From Annona cherimola (lineage: Eukaryota; Streptophyta; Magnoliopsida; Magnoliales; Annonaceae): a stretch of DNA of 64,000 bases. Shown here one piece after another: positions 1 to 10,906 of this stretch (position 1 is the stretch's first letter; every line of letters begins with the position of its first letter). The position numbers and the translations under genes are program-made. The DNA lies in contig CM059972.1 of assembly GCA_030490835.1 (NCBI GenBank), positions 38,543,452-38,607,451 on the forward strand, read 5' to 3'. Under the pieces are notes generated by a model. It worked only from the letters and a program-made list of their open reading frames with translations. It had not been told where the DNA came from and did not search any database.

Positions 1-1021
1 AGCAAGCGCGGAACTCCGAGAGCGTCGACGGGAAAGGCGGGAGAGTCGAGGTGTCAATATGGCGGTCCTCCATCAGCCGTCGAAAGTGAGCCTCCATCGC
101 CCTATTGGACTGCCGCAAAAACCTCACCTGAGCCGCCATCAGGTTCTCTAGGTTGGTCAGTCTCTCACCGTTAGTCGGCAGTGCATAGGTCCCGCTGATG
201 AAGCAGCTCTAGGGCACGTGGTGGTGGTGCGGACCCGGGGCTAGGTGCGGTAGGAGAGGTCGTCAATGATCTCCTGATAGTTCAGGACCTCCTCCGTCTG
301 CTCCCATCTGACTGTAGAGCCCGGTGATGAGTGATGGGAAGTAGTAGCTGCCCCGGGGTGTAGTCGCGCAGGCACAGATCTAGTTGTAGATTAGCCTTCC
401 CAGGTCGATCGACATGCCGCTGGAGATGGCATGAAGGAGTAGTGCCCTGTCCATCGTCACCTCGCTGACGTGGGTCGACGGCATCATCCGGGCCGAGATG
501 AAATAAAATATCATCCTCCCATGGTACATCATCTCGCTCCACTTGAAGGAGGTTAGCTGCCCGCCCGTCGACTTCCAGACCAGTGGCCTCTCGCAAAACT
601 GCCTGGTCATAGAGCTAACATCTTGATCTTCTCCTACCAGGAATGCCTCGTACTCATCCGGGTGATCTAAAGAAGCCAACCCGTAATATGAGTTGATCGC
701 CTCAGCATGCAATGGGACGATCTTGCCCTGAACTTTCACTCGCCCCTGCTCATGCTCCACTGCATTCGCATAAAATTCCTTCGCCACCAGTGTGATAGCA
801 GGCTGGGGCTGTGCCACGAACTTTTGCCAGCCCCGGGCATTCAGGTTAAGGAGTGGAGCATCAGAGAATTCATCTATCTTGATTCCCCTCTCCAGAATCA
901 GGTGCCTCTTCTAGAGCGAGTCTGTGTACCGCTTGAATGCCTGAGCGGACATGAACCTGTTGGTGTCGAATTCCACTGGCTCCTGGACCTTTTTCGTCTT
1001 GCCAGTTGATGAGGAAGCCAT
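1..1021 (-). pseudogene. ATH-B post-pol accessory ORF (plant transposon-protein type), partial
   Basis: The ATG at 1021-1019 opens a frame beginning MASSSTGKTKKVQEP, with a basic KKxxKK-like N-terminus. The frame runs through a central domain (FDTNRF, GWQKF, AKEFYANAVEHEQG, PLHAEAINSYYG, WSEMMYHGRMIFYFISARMMPSTHVSEV) and continues past a stop near 380 toward a C-terminal coiled-coil-like stretch (LTNLENLMAAQ) that reaches the window edge. There is a TAG at codon 37 and another stop after LIYN. ATH-A carries a close homologue at 43180-44244. The family resembles the 'putative plant transposon protein' domain of Athila-like elements. Its biochemical role is unknown; I recognise no catalytic motif or membrane segment. 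The frame is broken, so it is called a pseudogene. Confidence 0.75.
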
Positions 1022-1911
1022 GTCTCCACCAACTAGATTCCAACAATCAAAAGTCCAACACAACCAAACAAGCCACACACCAAAAATGCACCCCTAGTTG
1101 TCCACAAGAAATTAACAAGCCAACCTCCACAAACCAATTACCAAGCCAATCAATCCACCAATCCAACAACAAGCAACCGACAGACCAATCACCCAAGCCA
1201 ACCTCCAATCCATCGATCAATCCAAACAAATCGACCAATCCAATCCAATTCTCCACTCAAACAATCACCAAGCCACTTCAAAGCAAGAAAAATGCACCAA
1301 AGATGGAGAAATTTTACCCACAGAAGCTTGCCACTTGAAGAATTTTGCCCTTAAGCTAATTCGGAACTGGCGCAAAGGCGTGGGGTAACGACGCCTAGGC
1401 ACCGATCTGCTGACAGCAGGTTTCGGCGCCGGTCGGAGAAGATGATGGTGGAATGGCTCAAAATAGAGCCCAAATGAAGGGAAAAATGATGAGAAACCAA
1501 ATGTAAGTGTAGGGCTTAGGATTTGGTAATGAAAAAATGAATTTTTGGGTGGATTTGAGTGGATCTAAGTAAAGGAGAAAAAGAAAGAAAATGGAATGGA
1601 TGGAATAGATGGATGATTTGTTGATGAAATGGGGTTGGATTCAAAGGCAAGATCACGAGCAATGAGAAAAAGGAGGTTTTTCGGTGCCGGGGCGTGAGGT
1701 TAGGGTTTAAACCCTAACCCGTGTCTTATAAAGCGTCCGGGTCGCGCTGTACATGACCCAGCACCGGGGCGCCAGTTCATCCTCCGTGTTCTTCGGGTTC
1801 TTCATCACAGCGCAGGGCACCCCCATGCGACGCCTAGGCGCCAATGTTCTTCAGTAATTTTTTTGAAATTTTCTCTCCAACTGCTTCCAAGCATGATCTT
1901 TGTGAAATAAT
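1022..1911 (-). other. ATH-B spacer between integrase and accessory ORF (left part)
   Basis: Noncoding stretch upstream of the accessory ORF, read on the minus strand. Bases 1040-1290 are low-complexity, rich in CAA/CCAA on the plus strand, and give only spurious frames. Short palindromic GCGCC motifs occur at about 1390-1405, 1428-1436, 1762-1773 and 1829-1844. They are of the type that also punctuates Athila LTRs. The homologous spacer in ATH-A is 42200-43179. Copia COP1 entered the distal part of this spacer at 1911/1912. Confidence 0.7.
1698..1733 (-). promoter_or_regulatory. candidate internal promoter: telo-box palindrome plus TATA-like box
   Basis: A perfect 22 bp palindrome (1698-1719) is built from GGTTAGGGTTT and its complement, so it holds a plant telo-box (AAACCCTAA) on each strand. 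Directly upstream in the minus-strand sense is CTTTATAAG (1726-1734). The same pair, TATA-like then palindrome, is present at 42474-42509 in ATH-A. Both lie several hundred bases before the accessory ORF. Promoter function is inferred. Confidence 0.45.
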
Positions 1912-3540
1912 TGTTGGAAACAATTGTTGAAATCAAATGCAAAATATCCAAAGCATGTGTTTTGATGATTAACAACATAATTTGAGTAAAATCTTAGCTA
2001 CTAATATGTTTTGTGCAATGTTTAAGGTTATAAAAGTGAAAAGTACAAAACAGAACAGGTCAAGTCGCAACTCACATCGACTTAGACATCGACTTGGGCC
2101 AAGTCGATTTCTCAAGTCGACTCCATCTTCGACTTCAATAGAGGTCCTCCGTCTCGCGTTGAAATTAGGAGCACGAATTCTCGAAGTCGCAGACGAAGTC
2201 GACTCCATTATCGACTTCAAGTGACACTTTTCTTCCAGAGTTGAAATTGGATGGCAGAACTGCCGAAGTCGCACATGAAGTCGAGTCCACTTGCGACTTG
2301 GGTGAAGTCGCAGACTAAGTCGACTCCAACATCGACTTGAGCATAACAATGCAGGATTTGAAAAGCTAAGTCGCAGACTAAGTCGACCTGACTTGCAACT
2401 TGAGTAAAGCTGAAGGCTAAGATAACCCATGCTTTCAACTTAGATCAAAATGAAGACTAAAACAAATTCAAAGAAAGTAAAGTTGTATAAATTCATATAA
2501 AAGTGATGAGAGGACAATTATTGGATAAGCGGAGTCATTTCAAAGTATTTTAAGTTCACTTGGCAGGATATGAAGGCCAAGTCGCACCCGAAGTCGACTC
2601 CAGCATCAACTTGGGTGAAGTCCAAGACCAAGTCGATGCAAGGAGGAACTTGAATAAGCTGAGCATGGCAAAGTCGCAGGCCAAGTGGACTCCATCATGC
2701 GACTTGGGTGAAGTCACAGGCAAAGTCGACTCCATATACGACTTGGAGGCGTAACGTTCGAATTTTTGAACGTTGGAACATTTATTGCGCGCCAACCAAC
2801 TTCATAACGTTCAAAAATCTCCCTCCTCTAATATAGACACTCAAGCAAACATGGATACACACAAGATAGAGCTGAATAAGAGGAAAGAAGTGCTACTAAG
2901 AGTTTTCAATCCACTTTTCTCTACAATTGAGTGATCTATACACTTTCAAAGGAAGAACGAGCTTCAAAGTTGCTGTTTGCTTCAACGCAATACGATTTGT
3001 TGCTTCTACAAATTCTTCCTCGAGCTGAAACTTGCTACACAAATCTGTAAAGTGTAGATTTCTTTTATTTCATCTTTTTATTTGATTCTGGTGCTTGGTT
3101 TGAGTTCGGTGTTTCCAACTAAGATATAGCAAGTAGGGTTGTGATTGGAGTGTAACTCATCACCTACTTGTGTTGCTTGTTGTACACGCCCCCTAGAGCT
3201 AGAATCTAAAAGAGAGCGGAGGCTCTGGTTGTATATGCCCCCTAGAGCTAGAATTTAGAAGAGAGTGGAGACTCTAGTTGTATTCGCGGAATACATAGTG
3301 GAACCCAAGTCACAAGGAAGTGTGAGCTTGGAAAAGTGGAGTAGGGAAAGGTTGCCCGAACCACTATAAATCTTGTCTACTATTTTTCATTTTCGCTTTC
3401 ATTATCTTATTGCTTTCTATTTGTTTCATTAAAGGGGTTTAAACTAAACCGGAGTAAAATCTCTAATTAAAGTTTTAAATTTTTAAACACCCAATTCACT
3501 CCTCCCCTCTTTGGTAATTGCCATCAACTCGGGACCAATA
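1912..3540 (+). repeat. COP1 5' LTR (1629 bp)
   Basis: Begins TGTTGG and ends at ACCAATA directly before the PBS. It is a direct repeat of 10907-11999 plus 34957-35453. It contains the dyad-module arrays, an inverted AACGTTC pair at about 2752-2774 and a weak TATA-like CTAATATAGAC near 2828. The 3' copy reads CTATATATAG at the same place. It is about 39 bp longer than the 3' LTR, mainly because one repeat module is absent there. Confidence 0.92.
2056..2746 (+). repeat. COP1 LTR dyad-module arrays (AAGTCGCA...GTCGAC...TGCGACTT)
   Basis: Two clusters (about 2056-2401 and 2576-2746) of degenerate ~38 bp modules. Each module has an AAGTCGCA-like left arm, a central AAGTCGACTCC containing the GTCGAC palindrome, and a complementary CGACTTGGG right arm. 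Single-stranded copies could fold as hairpins. The same module type fills the COP2 LTRs and recurs at 8440-8565 between pol and the accessory ORF. Confidence 0.8.
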
Positions 3541-3542
3541 AG

Positions 3543-3554
3543 TGGTATCAGAGC
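3543..3554 (+). other. COP1 primer binding site (tRNA-iMet)
   Basis: TGGTATCAGAGC starts two bases after the 5' LTR. This is the usual 12-base complement to the 3' end of plant initiator tRNA-Met used by Ty1/copia elements for minus-strand priming. Confidence 0.9.
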
Positions 3555-3589
3555 AGGTCTTTGAGTTTTACCAAAGACATTTTTTTGAT

Positions 3590-5325
3590 ATGGCATCCCA
3601 ATCCACTTCCGTTCCCGCATTTGCCGAAGGCCAACCACCATTGTTTGATGGGAATAATTTTGGATATTGAAAGCTACGTATGAAACAACTCATCATGGCT
3701 ACAGATATGGACTCTTGGATTGTAATCCAAGACGGTGTGACTTTGTCTATTGATGAAAGAGCTTCCAAATGGACCGATGAGGAAGTGAAAATTGTAAAGA
3801 GCAACGCCAAGGCTATGAATTCATTATTTTGTGCTCTTACGGCTTCCGAATATGATAGAGTATCCTCTTGTTTAACTGCCAAAGAGATATAGGATACACT
3901 AACATCCATCTATGAAGGAACTTCTCAAGTCCAAGGGATAAGGAGAAATATTTTGATTGGAGATTTGGAAAACTTTAGAATGCTAGAAGAAGAAAATATT
4001 TCTGAAATATTTGCTAGATTTTCCAAGATTACTAACGACTTGAAAGGGCTATAAAAAACAATTTCTGAATCTGAGCAGGTCATGAAGATTCTAAGGGCAC
4101 TACCCGAATCATGGACTCCAAAAATCACGGCAATAGAAAAAGCCAAGGACCTAAACACATTGAAGTTGGAAGACCTTATTAGCTCGTTAATGTCACATGA
4201 GCTAATCAAGAAAAGAAACGAGGATCACCACAAAGGCAAAAGAGTCATCGCCTTGAAAGTTGCACAAGACTCGGATGACACCACCTCATCATCACAAAAC
4301 GACGATGAAATTGCCTTACTTACAAAACGGTTCAAAAAATTTGTAAGGAAAGGTAGAAATTTCAGAAACATTAAAGAAAGAAATTCTAAAGAGAAAAAGA
4401 AAGAATCAACAAAATATTAACGGTGTGGTGGTTCGGGGCACATGCAAGCCCAATGCCCAACGCCCGAAGAAAATAAAGAAAATGAGCAAAGAAAAGATCG
4501 AGGTGACAACAGAAAATTTCAAAGAAACAAAGGAAGAGGCATGTTCGTAAATGAAGAGGAATCTACAACATGTAGCTCTTCAAGTGAAGAATGTGAAGCA
4601 GATTACGCAAGAATTTGTTGCATAGCAAATTCCGACATATGTTTTGCAGCAACGGAAATCTTGGAGGATCAAACCACTTCAATAAACTGCACAAGTAGTC
4701 AAGATGTAACCTCCAAACAAAAATCTTTTTCAAATTTCTTTTCTACAAACGAATGTCTCAAATGTGTTGAATTGGAAGAACTTCAACAAGCCTACCATTC
4801 ATTATATGAGGAGATAAAGAAATTAGGAAACAAGTTTACAATAAAGAAAAGACAATGTGATGCAGTAATAATTGTGAATGGTAAACTTGCTGAAAAGATA
4901 GATAAATTGAAAAGTGAAAAGAATACCTTGGAAAGTGAGTTGGAGAAACTCAAAAAGAAAAATGAATCGTTTGTCAAATTTTCTAATCCAGGAGAAAATG
5001 TGAAAATGTTTTTGAAAATGACAACCCAAACTAATAAGAATGGACTTGGGTATACTACTTTTGAGCAAAAGAAATCTAATGCTCCGATAAAACCCATTTA
5101 TACCAAACCGAAGATAAACCATGTGGTTTGGACCAAAAGACCAACTATGGAACCAATCACCAAATGGATTCCCACTCTTAGACTTCTAGGAGCATGTAAT
5201 TTTTGCAACAAGATGGGATACAAGGTTTATCAATGCAAATTGAGAAAATTACAAAACCTTGGTCCAAAGGATAACTTACCCAAATGGACCCATAAAATGG
5301 GTACCAAAAGGATGAGCTCCACTTG
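3590..5325 (+). pseudogene. COP1 gag
   Basis: Structural capsid/nucleocapsid gene of a SIRE-type copia. The ATG at 3590 (MASQSTSVPAF) follows the PBS leader. One reading frame continues to about 5280 through the LFDGNNFGY motif, the UBN2-like gag core (ISEIFARFSKI, ILRALPESWTPKI, LEDLISSLMSHE), a lysine-rich stretch, a damaged first zinc knuckle (first Cys codon region replaced by TAA; RCGGSGHMQAQC remains), a long Lys/Glu coiled coil (about 4770-4980) and a second knuckle (CNFCNKMGYKVYQC, with the His replaced by Tyr). Stops interrupt it near 3668, 3890, 4052 and 4418. A one-base shift near 5275 moves the end out of frame. COP2 carries a better preserved copy. Confidence 0.85.
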
Positions 5326-5340
5326 ACTTAATTTTTGCAG
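5301..5340 (+). other. COP1 gag-pol junction with splice-acceptor-like end
   Basis: After the conserved gag end (KWVPK then stop), the pol frame opens immediately after a pyrimidine-rich tract ending TTTTTGCAG. The 40 nt segment starts GTACC and ends CAG. Its COP2 counterpart (26675-26711) starts GTACC and ends TAG but is 37 nt long. Both lengths leave the same gag-to-pol frame offset. Forty nucleotides is shorter than known plant introns, so splicing is doubtful. Confidence 0.35.
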
Positions 5341-8300
5341 GTTTGTCTTAGAGCTAAGGAAAATAATATATGGTTTATAGATAGTGGCTGCTCAAGACAC
5401 ATGACAGGAGAAAAAGGACTATTCCATAAGATCAACCCATGCAATGAAGGAACAGTAGCTTTTGGAATGAAAAAGGTAAAATAAAAGGTAAAGGAAATAT
5501 TTATGGTATTTCAAATGCATGTATTGAAGATGTACTATTTGTTGAAGGACTCAAACACAACCTAATGAGTATTAGTCAACTATGTGATAAAGGATATAAA
5601 GTTGTATTTGAATCCTCTATATGCAATGTTTTTTATGATGAACACATAGTATTTAGTGGCAAAAGACATGGAAATGTATATTTGGTTTGCCTTGATGAAC
5701 TAGAGGAAAAATGTCTAATAGCCATGGAAAATGATCCGTGGATATGTCATATAAGGCTTGGACATATAAATATGTCAAATATTAAAATATTGTGGAAAAA
5801 GAATCTAGTACAAGGGTTACCAAAGCTCAAATATGACAAGGATAAGATTTGCAAAGCTTGTCAACTATCTAAACAACCCAAAATGCCATTTTCCACCAAA
5901 AAGGAAATTTCAACAACTAGACCACTTGAATTGTTACATATGGATCTTTATGGGCCATCGGACATTTTAACTCTTGGTGGGAAAAAGTACGCGTATGTAA
6001 TTGTTGATGATTTTTCAAGATTTACTTGGATTATACTCTTAGCTAGCAAAGATGAAGCATTTTCTATGTTTGTCACGTTTTCAAATTTGGTGCAAAATGA
6101 AAAACAAAGTTCAATCATTTCCATTAGAAGTGATCATGGTGGTGAATTTGAAAATAATCGATTCATAGAATTTTGCAATGAAAAAAGAATTCACCATACA
6201 TTTTCTGCACCAAGAACTCCTAAACAAAACGGATTTGTTGAAAGAAAAAACCAGACAATACAAGAAATGGCTAGAACCATGCTAAATGAGAGTAAATTGT
6301 CCAAAAAATTTTGGGGTGAAGTTGTAAGTACAGCTTGTCATGTATTAAACCGAGTTACCATTAGAGCAATATTGAAAAAGACTCCATATGAACTTTGGAA
6401 AGGCAGAAAACCGAACATATCATATTTCCATACTTTTGGATGTACTTGTTATGTGTTAAATATTGGAAAAATAAATTTGGGAAAATTAGATGCCAAAAGT
6501 GATGAAGCTATTTTCTTAGGTTATTCATCAAATAGCAAAGCATATAGGATTTTCAACAAAAGAAATCAAATAGTAAAAGAATCAATACAAGTTTTTTTTG
6601 ATGAATTTAACCAAACTCCGAGAAAGAAGGATGAACTAAGTGATGCAGATGATACAAAAGCAAAACAACAAGAACAACAAAAGGAAACTGAGCTCAAGCC
6701 AGAAAATCCCATGGAGGAAGAGGTAAGTGAAGGTAATGACTCCTACAAACCTCCAATTGATTTAAAATTCAAAAATGCCTATCCAATTGAACAAGTCATT
6801 GGAAATATTTATGAAGGAGTAAAAACTAGGAGATCAAAACAAAATATTTGTGGACAATATGCATTTGTGTCAAAAATTGAACCAACGACTATTGAACAAG
6901 CTCTTAATGATGAAAACTGGGTTATTGCAATGCAAGAAGAGCGAAATCAATTTGAAAGAAATAACGTATGACATTTAGTTCCTAGACCAAATGATTGCAC
7001 CATTATTGGTACCAAATGGGTATTTAGGAACAAATTGGATGAAAGTGGACTTGTAATAAGAAACAAAGCAGATTAGTAGCCAAGGGATATTCTCAAGAAG
7101 AAGGAATTGATTTTGAAGAATCTTATGCACCCATGGCTAGATTAGAAGCCATACACATCTTACTAGCATTTGCTTCTCACATGAATTTCAAATTGTTTCA
7201 AATGGATATGAAAAGCGCATTTTTGAATGGATACTTGAATGAAGAAGTATATGTAGAACAACCCCCTGGATTTGAAGAAAAAGATCAATCAAAATATGTT
7301 TATAAATTAACCAAAGCATTATATGGACTAAAACAAGCTCCACAAGCTTGTTATGAAAGGTTAAATAGATTTCTGATTGATCATGATTTTCAAAGAGGAA
7401 AAGTTGATACTACTTTATTCATCAAGTATAAAAGTAAAAATATTTTAATTGTGCAAATTTATGTAGATGACATAATATTTGGTGCTCCTGATGAAACTCT
7501 GTGCCAAGAATTTTCTAAGATTATGCAGAGCGAATTTAAAATGAGCATGATGGGAGAATTAAATTTCTTCCTTGGACTGCAAATCAAGCAACAAGCCGAA
7601 GGAATATTCATAAATCAGTCCAAGTACTTCAAAGAAATGCTAAAGAAAATTGGAATGCAAACTAGCAAAGGAGCAAATACTCCAATGAGTTCAACAATCA
7701 AGATCGACACGGACGAAAATGGTAAATGTATCGATCAAAAGCTTTATAGAAGTATGATAGGATCATTGTTGTATTTAACTACTTCTAGACCAGATATTCT
7801 TTTCAGTGTATGTATGTGTTCTAGATTCCAAGCATGTCCTAAAGAATCGCATTTATTGGCTGTAAAAAGAATTTTTAAATATTTGATAAAAACCACTAAT
7901 CTTGGACTATGGTATCGAAAGGGGTCAACGTTTGATTTAATTGGTTACTCGGATGCGGATTTTGCCAGTTACAAAGTAGATAGAAAGAGTACTAGTGGAA
8001 CTTGTCAATTTCTTGAAAATATGTTGGTTTCATGGTACTCAAGGAAGCAAATTAGTGTTGCTTTATCTACGGCAGAAGCCGAATATATAGCCGCCAGGAG
8101 TTATTGTGCCCAACTACTTTGGATGAAACAACAATTGAAAGACTATGGTATTGATTATTATAACATTCCAATTAAATGTTCAATACAAGTGCAATTTGTT
8201 TAACTAAAAATCCAGTATTGTATTCAAGAACCAAACACATAAATGTAAGACATCATTTTATTCATGAACATGTTGAAAATCATGATGTTTGTTTGGAATA

Positions 8301-8403
8301 TGTGAAAACTGAGGATCAAATTGTTGATATATTCACCAAACCTTTAGCAAAGGAATTATTTTATAAAATTAGAAATGATATGGGGATGATTGAGCTAAAT
8401 TAG
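5341..8403 (+). pseudogene. COP1 pol (protease, integrase, RT, RNase H)
   Basis: The protease keeps IDSGCSRHMTGE (about 5380-5410). The integrase follows with an HHCC zinc region (HIRLGHINM ... CKACQLSKQ), LHMDLYGP and a D-D-E core (IRSDHGGEFENN ... ERKNQTIQEMA), about 5720-6330. RT has [21 protein letters not shown] and [11 protein letters not shown] (YVDD, about 7460). RNase H ends with [11 protein letters not shown] and the TKPLAKELFYKIRNDMGM tail. Damage: a frameshift near 5468, TGA at 6969-6971 between integrase and RT, a one-base deletion near 7063, an Arg-Ala-Trp-type motif altered to QACYE, and a frameshift near 8180. It made the replication enzymes of the element; it is now inactive. 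Confidence 0.92.
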
Positions 8404-8914
8404 AAACAATTAGATGAAAAAATTGGACTCAGAAAAGTCCAAGTCGATAAATCAAGTTGACTCCAGATCACCCGCGTCGACATTAGTGAAGTCGACGTCG
8501 CATCAGAGGCGAAGTTGACTCCGCAGGGGTGAAGTCGACTTCGAATAGGGCAAGTCGACTTCAGGCGCGCGACCGTCGCGCTTCTGAATTTTCCTTTCTT
8601 CTTTTTCGTCTCTTCCTCCTCACTACTTTTTCCCACACCGGCAGAGAACTTCTCCCTCTCAGGTGATTTTTTTTCGTTTCTCTTATTCCAGCATTTCTCT
8701 AAGCCCTCTCCAGTTTCTCTCTTTTCTTCTCTTTTTCCCGATAGCTCTCTCCTTACTGGACTCTCCTTTTCTCAATCTATCCATATCTCTCTCTCCATTT
8801 CTCTAACCTTTTTCTCTCCCAGCCTCTCTACATTTCAACTCTATCTCTATCTTCCTCTCTAAAGCTTACCATTTTCAATTCATCTCATAAATCCCATTAC
8901 ACAAACCAAAATCA
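8404..8914 (+). promoter_or_regulatory. COP1 region upstream of accessory ORF: LTR-like modules plus CT-rich leader
   Basis: Bases 8440-8565 contain at least five AAGTCGA/GTCGACTT motifs like those in the LTR arrays, then a GCGCGCGACCGTCGCGC inverted segment. Bases 8585-8860 are strongly pyrimidine-rich (TTTCTCTCT runs), resembling a plant 5' leader. COP2 has nothing comparable: its RNase H stop is followed within about 80 bases by the first AAAAAGGGGGAG tract. A separate promoter and leader for the downstream ORF is an inference. Confidence 0.45.
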
Positions 8915-10531
8915 ATGGCTCCAAAATCCAGATTGCCCAAGTTAGCTGTATCCAAACCATCTTTGAGGCCCATTCCTAGACAATCAGACTCCCACACTGA
9001 AGAGGAGGTTCCCAGGAGGCAACGGACTCCTGCAAAACGTGTTCGGGACGAGATGTTGACCTCCATAGGACGACGGGTTCGATTCCAGACGGTAACCCCA
9101 TCAACAACCGGTGCTCAAGGATCTGAAAGCTAGACTACAAGGAGTGCAGACACAGGGGTTAGAAAAAAGGGAACACCTGCTGCGAAAGCTCAAGTCCTGA
9201 AAATGCCGACAACATATTTCAAGATCGAGTTACAGCACAGTCGGTTCTACAAGTCGTTCTATGAATGAAAGATCTTCATTCCAAAAATCATCGATTTTAA
9301 ATTTTTGAGGGATTATGAGTCCGACATTGAGCAGTTGCTGGATTTCCAAGGTTGGACTAGCCTACTAAAGGCATATGAATGAGTATATCCTGACTTGACT
9401 TGTATTTTCTATTATCTATGGGATGACGAGTACTTTGGTACCTTTGTAAAAGGAGTTGATATGTTCTTTGAAATCGGAGTAACCCCAAGGTTAGAGGAAG
9501 CAATCATGAATATGGGGCAAATCTTAGAGGTACCTCATGAGGATGAACCGTTGCCCGAAAACCTCACTCTCTCGAATATCTACAATCAGCTCACCAGGAG
9601 CAATTAGTATCATCCTGGGATTAAGTTCCTACATTACATGGACTTATCCCCGAGGCTCAGGGTCCTCAGACTATTGGTTGCACATTGCATCTACCCCAAA
9701 GGTGAGGGTAGAAATCAGCTAAACCCACAGGAGGCCGACATACTATGGAAACTGGCAAACCGAGTCAAAATTAGCCTCCCTCGGTTGTTCATAGAAGCCC
9801 TAAGCTCAAGGAAAGACAACCCACGAGGGGTTCTTCCTTATGGTACTTGGATCACGAAGATCCTAGAACATTTTGGAGTTGATATCGATGGAGAGCCATT
9901 CGAGGTGTTAAAGCCGACGAATGCGATCAACAAGTCATTGATCCAAAGAATGAAGATCAATGTAGATCAACTCAGGGTTAAAGCGGAAGTGGGCGCACCG
10001 GCACCAGAAGAAGCCGGGGATGCACAGGTTGAGGGGGAGCAGCCCCCACCATCACCAGAAGCTCAACCCGCTCCACCGCAGGATGCACCTGAGGAGCTTG
10101 CATCGCCGCTATCACATGGGTCTTGCTCTCCTAGAGGATCTGAGATTCCAGACTCAGCACCACGGCCATCATCTTGGGATACTTCAATTCAGGGCCTTCG
10201 AGAGCATCTGGAGCAGCTAGAGGACCGGATGACCAGTCAGATCGCCGAGGTCTTAAATGCCATCATGAATATGCATTCTCGACAGGATCGCACGGATAGG
10301 GAGCTCCGGACCATCCGTTATCACTTAGCATCCGGAAGACATCATCATCGATCTATCCCCGAGCTTGATCCCTTTGACACGGGATCAGTTCATCAAGATC
10401 CCACAACTGCTCCAGTCTCATCTTTTTACCCCTCTGCTCATATTCGACCCATCAAACATACCCAAAAATCATATCCCATTTCCAAGTTTCAATTCACCAA
10501 ATCTTTGGTAATTGACTCTTATTTTGCCTGA
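8915..10531 (+). pseudogene. COP1 accessory (env-position) ORF with proline-rich and coiled-coil C-terminus
   Basis: One frame of 538 codons plus stop runs from ATG 8915 (MAPKSRLPKLAVSKPSLRP) to 10531 with no frameshift, broken only by TAG 9131, TGA 9266, TGA 9380 and TAG 9605. N-terminal 75 residues: basic, Pro/Arg/Ser-rich. Middle, about residues 95-310: a folded-looking region (FKIELQHSRFYKSF, LLDFQGW, YPDLTCIFYYLWDDEYFGTFVKG, LSNIYNQLT, RVLRLLVAHCIYPKG). Then an acidic/proline-rich linker (PPPSPEAQPAPPQ) and a predicted coiled coil (LREHLEQLEDRMTSQIAEVLNAI). It sits where SIRE elements carry their env-like ORF, but I see no signal peptide or membrane segment. It resembles the 'putative plant transposon protein' family of Athila elements. 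Function unknown. Confidence 0.75.
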
Positions 10532-10906
10532 TTGACAAAAAGGGGGAGATAGGATAGGTTAGGTTGAGTTTCAGGAGTTAAATTTAGATTTTTAAGTTCT
10601 TTTTGGGTTGGGTAGCTTGTATATAGGTTTCATTTGCATTTGAAACTTGTATGAAACTTTTTGATCATATATGAAAAGGTTGTTTATGAAAAAGTTTGTT
10701 TGTGTTCTGATTACTTTTGCAAAGTTTATTATCACTTGAATTATGCTCTGATGCTCTATGCTCTGATCTTTTATGTTTGCTCTAATCATTAATGTTCTAT
10801 TTTTTTCAAAAGGTAAATGACTTATGATTATCCTAAAAATGTCAAAACAGGATATTGGAAGGCATAAACTCAAATTGATTTTGTCAATCATCAAAAAGGG
10901 AGAGAT
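10532..10906 (+). other. COP1 3' noncoding region with two polypurine tracts
   Basis: A first tract, GACAAAAAGGGGGAGAT, lies just after the accessory ORF stop (about 10535). The functional-position PPT, AAAAAGGGAGAGA (10893-10905), abuts the 3' LTR. COP2 has the same two-tract arrangement (about 29850 and 30030). No coding signal in between. Confidence 0.7.

Noticed and set aside
1006..1338. Asn/Pro/Ser-rich frame
   Set aside because: Low-complexity CAA/CCAA sequence in the Athila spacer, antisense to the element, no homologous frame in ATH-A.
3543..3554. tRNA-like sequence matches (TGGTATCAGAGC and TGGCGCC)
   Set aside because: These are primer binding sites complementary to tRNA ends, not tRNA genes; no cloverleaf surrounds them.
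8915..10531. COP1 accessory ORF as a true envelope glycoprotein
   Set aside because: It is in the env position, but I see no signal peptide, transmembrane segment or fusion-type motif.
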